Origin: Bordetella parapertussis
GTDB lineage: Bacteria; Pseudomonadota; Gammaproteobacteria; Burkholderiales; Burkholderiaceae_C
Direction of reading: 5' to 3'
Assembly (NCBI GenBank): GCA_943328885.2
Contig: CALQBT020000121.1
Location: 1-7,461, forward strand
DNA: 7,461 bases
Part shown: piece after piece, positions 5,737 through 7,461 of the stretch
Layout of the letters: each line of letters begins with the position of its first letter
Position numbering within the stretch: the stretch's first letter is position 1
The notes under the pieces: generated by a model
Seen by the model: the letters and a program-made list of their open reading frames with translations, nothing else
Told to the model about the DNA's origin: nothing
Databases searched by the model: none
Translations under genes and position numbers: made by a program

Positions 5737-6390
5737 TCAATCGGCGGCCTGCGCCAGCCTTTCGATCAATTCATCGGCGCGCTGAACCTCGGCCTTGGTC
5801 AACTCGCGCTCGACCTCGTCGCCGCGGTCGCGCGCGGCAGCCGAGCCTGCCTTGAACGACAGTCTGAACCAGGCGAGCGCAGCGACCTCGTCCTTGGGTA
5901 CGCCAATGCCTTTGTAGTACATCAGCGCGAGGTTGAAGCGGCCCACGGCGTCGCCCTTGCGTGCCGCGCGCAAGTACCACTGTGCGGCGGTGGCGTAGTC
6001 GCGCTCGGCGCCGACACCACTTTCAAACAAAGCGCCGAGTTGAACCATCGCGGCCACATTGCCCATGCCAGCGGCTGACAACAACCAGTACCAACCCTTT
6101 TGCGAATCCTTGGCCGTGCCAATGCCCTGGAAATAAATCTGCGCCAGGTCGTACTGGGCTTTCGTGTCGCCCTTGACGGCCAGCGCTTCGAAGCGCGAAA
6201 TCGCCAGGGTGTAATCACCGCCCTCGTAGGCATTGCGAGCGCGGTCGTAGTCTGAGCAAGCCGCCAGACCCAGCAGCGCGGCCATGATCAGCACCGTTCT
6301 CAGCTTGCCGGTCCTCACCACGTCAGCCAACCCGCAGGCGTTGGCCACTGTCGCGTGCGGCGTGGCGCGAAACCAGTGACGAGTGAGCAT
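5737..6390 (-). CDS. Sel1-repeat (TPR-like) lipoprotein
   Basis: Sel1 repeats are helical hairpins that bind protein partners. The protein has up to 217 residues. A lipobox LAAC at 42-45 follows a hydrophobic segment (32-44), so the mature protein would start at C45 and be attached to a membrane on the periplasmic side; S46-D47 after the cysteine would, by the +2 rule of enteric bacteria, not clearly favour inner-membrane retention. Three Sel1 repeats follow at about 73-108, 109-146 and 147-182 (for example AQYDLAQIYFQGIG and GRFNLALMYYKGIG), with a partial one before them. A charged helical tail (190-217) ends it. The start is uncertain: the ATG at 6390 has a strong Shine-Dalgarno (GAAGAGGG) and directly abuts the upstream stop, but gives a very long leader; GTG codons at 6321 and 6318 would give a normal signal peptide of about 20 residues but lack a clear Shine-Dalgarno. 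It lies 3 bases before the flhB-like gene. Confidence 0.87.
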   Translation of the reverse strand: MLTRHWFRATPHATVANACGLADVVRTGKLRTVLIMAALLGLAACSDYDRARNAYEGGDYTLAISRFEALAVKGDTKAQYDLAQIYFQGIGTAKDSQKGWYWLLSAAGMGNVAAMVQLGALFESGVGAERDYATAAQWYLRAARKGDAVGRFNLALMYYKGIGVPKDEVAALAWFRLSFKAGSAAARDRGDEVERELTKAEVQRADELIERLAQAAD

Positions 6391-6687
6391 CTAGCCCTCT
6401 TCGGTGGGCGGCGCAGGCGGCGCATAGGAGGCACCAAACATGCCACCAAGTTTGCGAGCATAAGTGCCCAGCACCCGCCGCGTGATGTCGGGATAGAACG
6501 GCGATGCCGCCAGATAGCCCTTCTGGCGCATGCAGTTGGGCGCGTCTTTGGCGCTCTCGCAAGCGGCGATCGCACCCAGCCGGTACGACTCGACCTGCTC
6601 GCCGACAACGAACAACACCGCCAGCGGCAACAGCATCAGCGCCAACCACTTCAACAGCGACTTCAACAATACGACGATCTTGGCCAT
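6391..6687 (-). CDS. Small single-pass membrane protein (hypothetical)
   Basis: I do not recognise a family for this 98-residue protein. A basic N-terminus (K3, K9, K13) precedes a membrane helix (about 14-29), which suggests an N-in orientation with the remainder in the periplasm. The soluble part has two cysteines, C43 and C52, eight residues apart and able to form a disulfide loop, and a proline-rich acidic end (about 90-98). GAAAGA lies about 5 bases before the ATG. Its stop codon is immediately followed by the ATG of the Sel1-repeat gene, and 21 bases separate it from the upstream 156-residue gene, so it is a member of the same operon. Confidence 0.75.
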   Translation of the reverse strand: MAKIVVLLKSLLKWLALMLLPLAVLFVVGEQVESYRLGAIAACESAKDAPNCMRQKGYLAASPFYPDITRRVLGTYARKLGGMFGASYAPPAPPTEEG

Positions 6688-6708
6688 CGGGTCTTTCGTG
6701 CTTGAGAT

Positions 6709-7179
6709 TTACAGCTCGTAACTGCCAAACAGCAGGCGATTGCGCCAGAGTTGGTGGCCATTGAAGTAATGCTTGGTGCCCGTGACATCGGCGTTGTTGA
6801 ACAGCTTGCCTTGCGCCATGGTCCAGAGCGCCTCGCCAGAACCCTTGCTCGCATCGAGCGACGCGCCCAAGGGTTTGCGGCAGGCGAAGTTGTTGGCGTC
6901 CGGAATCTTGCAGCCCGGCAGGTCGACCCTGGACTCCAGGCGACCGTCGTCGCGGTAGACCTCGATGCGAACGCTGGCCTCGCGCTTGGGCGCCGCCGGC
7001 GTGCGCAGCACCAGCACACGGCGCCCTGACGGGCTGCAGGTGCGCGGCGCGGCGGTGTCGCAATTGATCTCGTAGAACTCGTCGAAGCCGTAAGCTTCCT
7101 CGAGATAGCTGACCATCACGATGCACACCAGCAGCAGCACGCCGCCCCAAATAAAGTAACGCATAGGATTCTTGGTCAT
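6709..7179 (-). CDS. Single-pass membrane protein with cysteine-containing periplasmic domain (hypothetical)
   Basis: I do not recognise a family for this 156-residue protein. A membrane helix (about 9-25) preceded by basic residues K3 and R7 suggests N-in topology. The domain after it is mainly beta-like, with a strand pattern RVLVLR and VRIEVYR, and has four cysteines, C40, C48, C90 and C100, which may form two disulfides in the periplasm. C19 lies inside the membrane helix. The start ATG overlaps the stop of the upstream gene (ATGA, 7176-7179), indicating translational coupling, and AGGCGG lies upstream at a suitable distance. A start at M6 is possible. Its overall plan is like that of the 182-residue protein at 2463, but I see no clear sequence similarity between them. 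Confidence 0.77.
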   Translation of the reverse strand: MTKNPMRYFIWGGVLLLVCIVMVSYLEEAYGFDEFYEINCDTAAPRTCSPSGRRVLVLRTPAAPKREASVRIEVYRDDGRLESRVDLPGCKIPDANNFACRKPLGASLDASKGSGEALWTMAQGKLFNNADVTGTKHYFNGHQLWRNRLLFGSYEL

Positions 7180-7461
7180 GGTGCCGCCTGTTTTCTAACC
7201 GCCAGCGCCTCCGCCGGCTCAACCTGGCGCCAAGGCCGGTCCGGAGGTACATGTCGGTAAATCAATGAATGGGTCTCGATCATCAACGGGTCATTGGGCT
7301 TGACTGTATCGCGCATTTTCACAAAAGCATCGACGGCTGCGGCGCGCTTGCCCTGCGCGGTGAAACCCGCCACGGCGCAGCGGAACAGCCGCGACACGAC
7401 TTTGGGCTCAGGTTGTGGCACGCGCGTCGCCAAATGCTCGGCCAGTGCCAGGCAGGCCTGC
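7176..7461 (-). CDS. Helical protein of unknown function, C-terminal part (5' end outside window)
   Basis: The frame stays open to the right edge of the window (it reads LALAEHLATRV before the apparent TTG at 7433), so this is the C-terminal 95 residues of a longer protein and that TTG is not the start. The visible part is probably mostly helical, with a segment FRCAVAGFTAQGKRAAAVDAF that resembles a TPR-like helical hairpin, and no membrane helix. This resemblance is weak and I do not assign a family. Its stop overlaps the ATG of the 156-residue gene by four bases, so it belongs to the operon that ends with the flhB-like gene. Confidence 0.65.
   Translation of the reverse strand, partial: QACLALAEHLATRVPQPEPKVVSRLFRCAVAGFTAQGKRAAAVDAFVKMRDTVKPNDPLMIETHSLIYRHVPPDRPWRQVEPAEALAVRKQAAP

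Noticed and set aside
6323..7252. Long arginine-rich open frame on the - strand across the 156- and 98-residue genes
   Set aside because: The two shorter genes in the other frame have membrane helices, good ribosome-binding sites and operon-type spacing; the long frame has none of these and its translation looks like frame-shifted sequence.

Overview
The window is GC-rich, densely coded DNA from a Gram-negative bacterium. It contains a lipoprotein box, a FlhB-type export protein and a hybrid histidine kinase. High G+C at third codon positions, which produces long spurious open frames on the opposite strands, suggests a betaproteobacterium of the Burkholderiales. That assignment is an inference from composition and gene style; no ribosomal or other marker gene is present. 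No tRNA, rRNA, CRISPR array or insertion sequence was seen.

Left part (1-1836): the 3' end of a hybrid sensor histidine kinase with a C-terminal receiver domain on the + strand (1-1010). It converges on a membrane-anchored SAM-dependent methyltransferase on the - strand (1063-1836). A 289-base, comparatively AT-rich intergenic region (1837-2125) separates the methyltransferase from the divergent + strand genes and presumably holds both promoters.

Central part (2126-4675), + strand, probable three-gene operon: a 96-residue single-pass membrane protein with a coiled coil; a 182-residue single-pass protein with four cysteines; and, joined by a TGATG stop/start overlap with a strong Shine-Dalgarno sequence, a 554-residue potassium channel. 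The channel is the most remarkable item. It carries two complete S1-S4 voltage-sensor domains in tandem but only one pore (S5-filter-S6). The two sensors align without a gap at a constant offset of 152 residues (44 identities in 118 positions, counted by hand) and both have six basic residues at every third position in S4. This layout, sensor-sensor-pore, differs from ordinary six-helix bacterial channels and from two-pore channels. The two small upstream membrane proteins are candidates for accessory subunits, which is inference only.

Right part (7461-4621), - strand, a tightly packed operon of at least five genes: a partial gene entering from the right edge; a single-pass protein with four extracytoplasmic cysteines; a 98-residue single-pass protein; a Sel1-repeat lipoprotein; and a FlhB/YscU-family type III export switch protein with an intact NPTH autocleavage motif. 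No other flagellar or type III secretion gene is visible, so this FlhB sits in an unusual setting. The 3' ends of the channel gene and the flhB-like gene overlap tail to tail by 55 bases.
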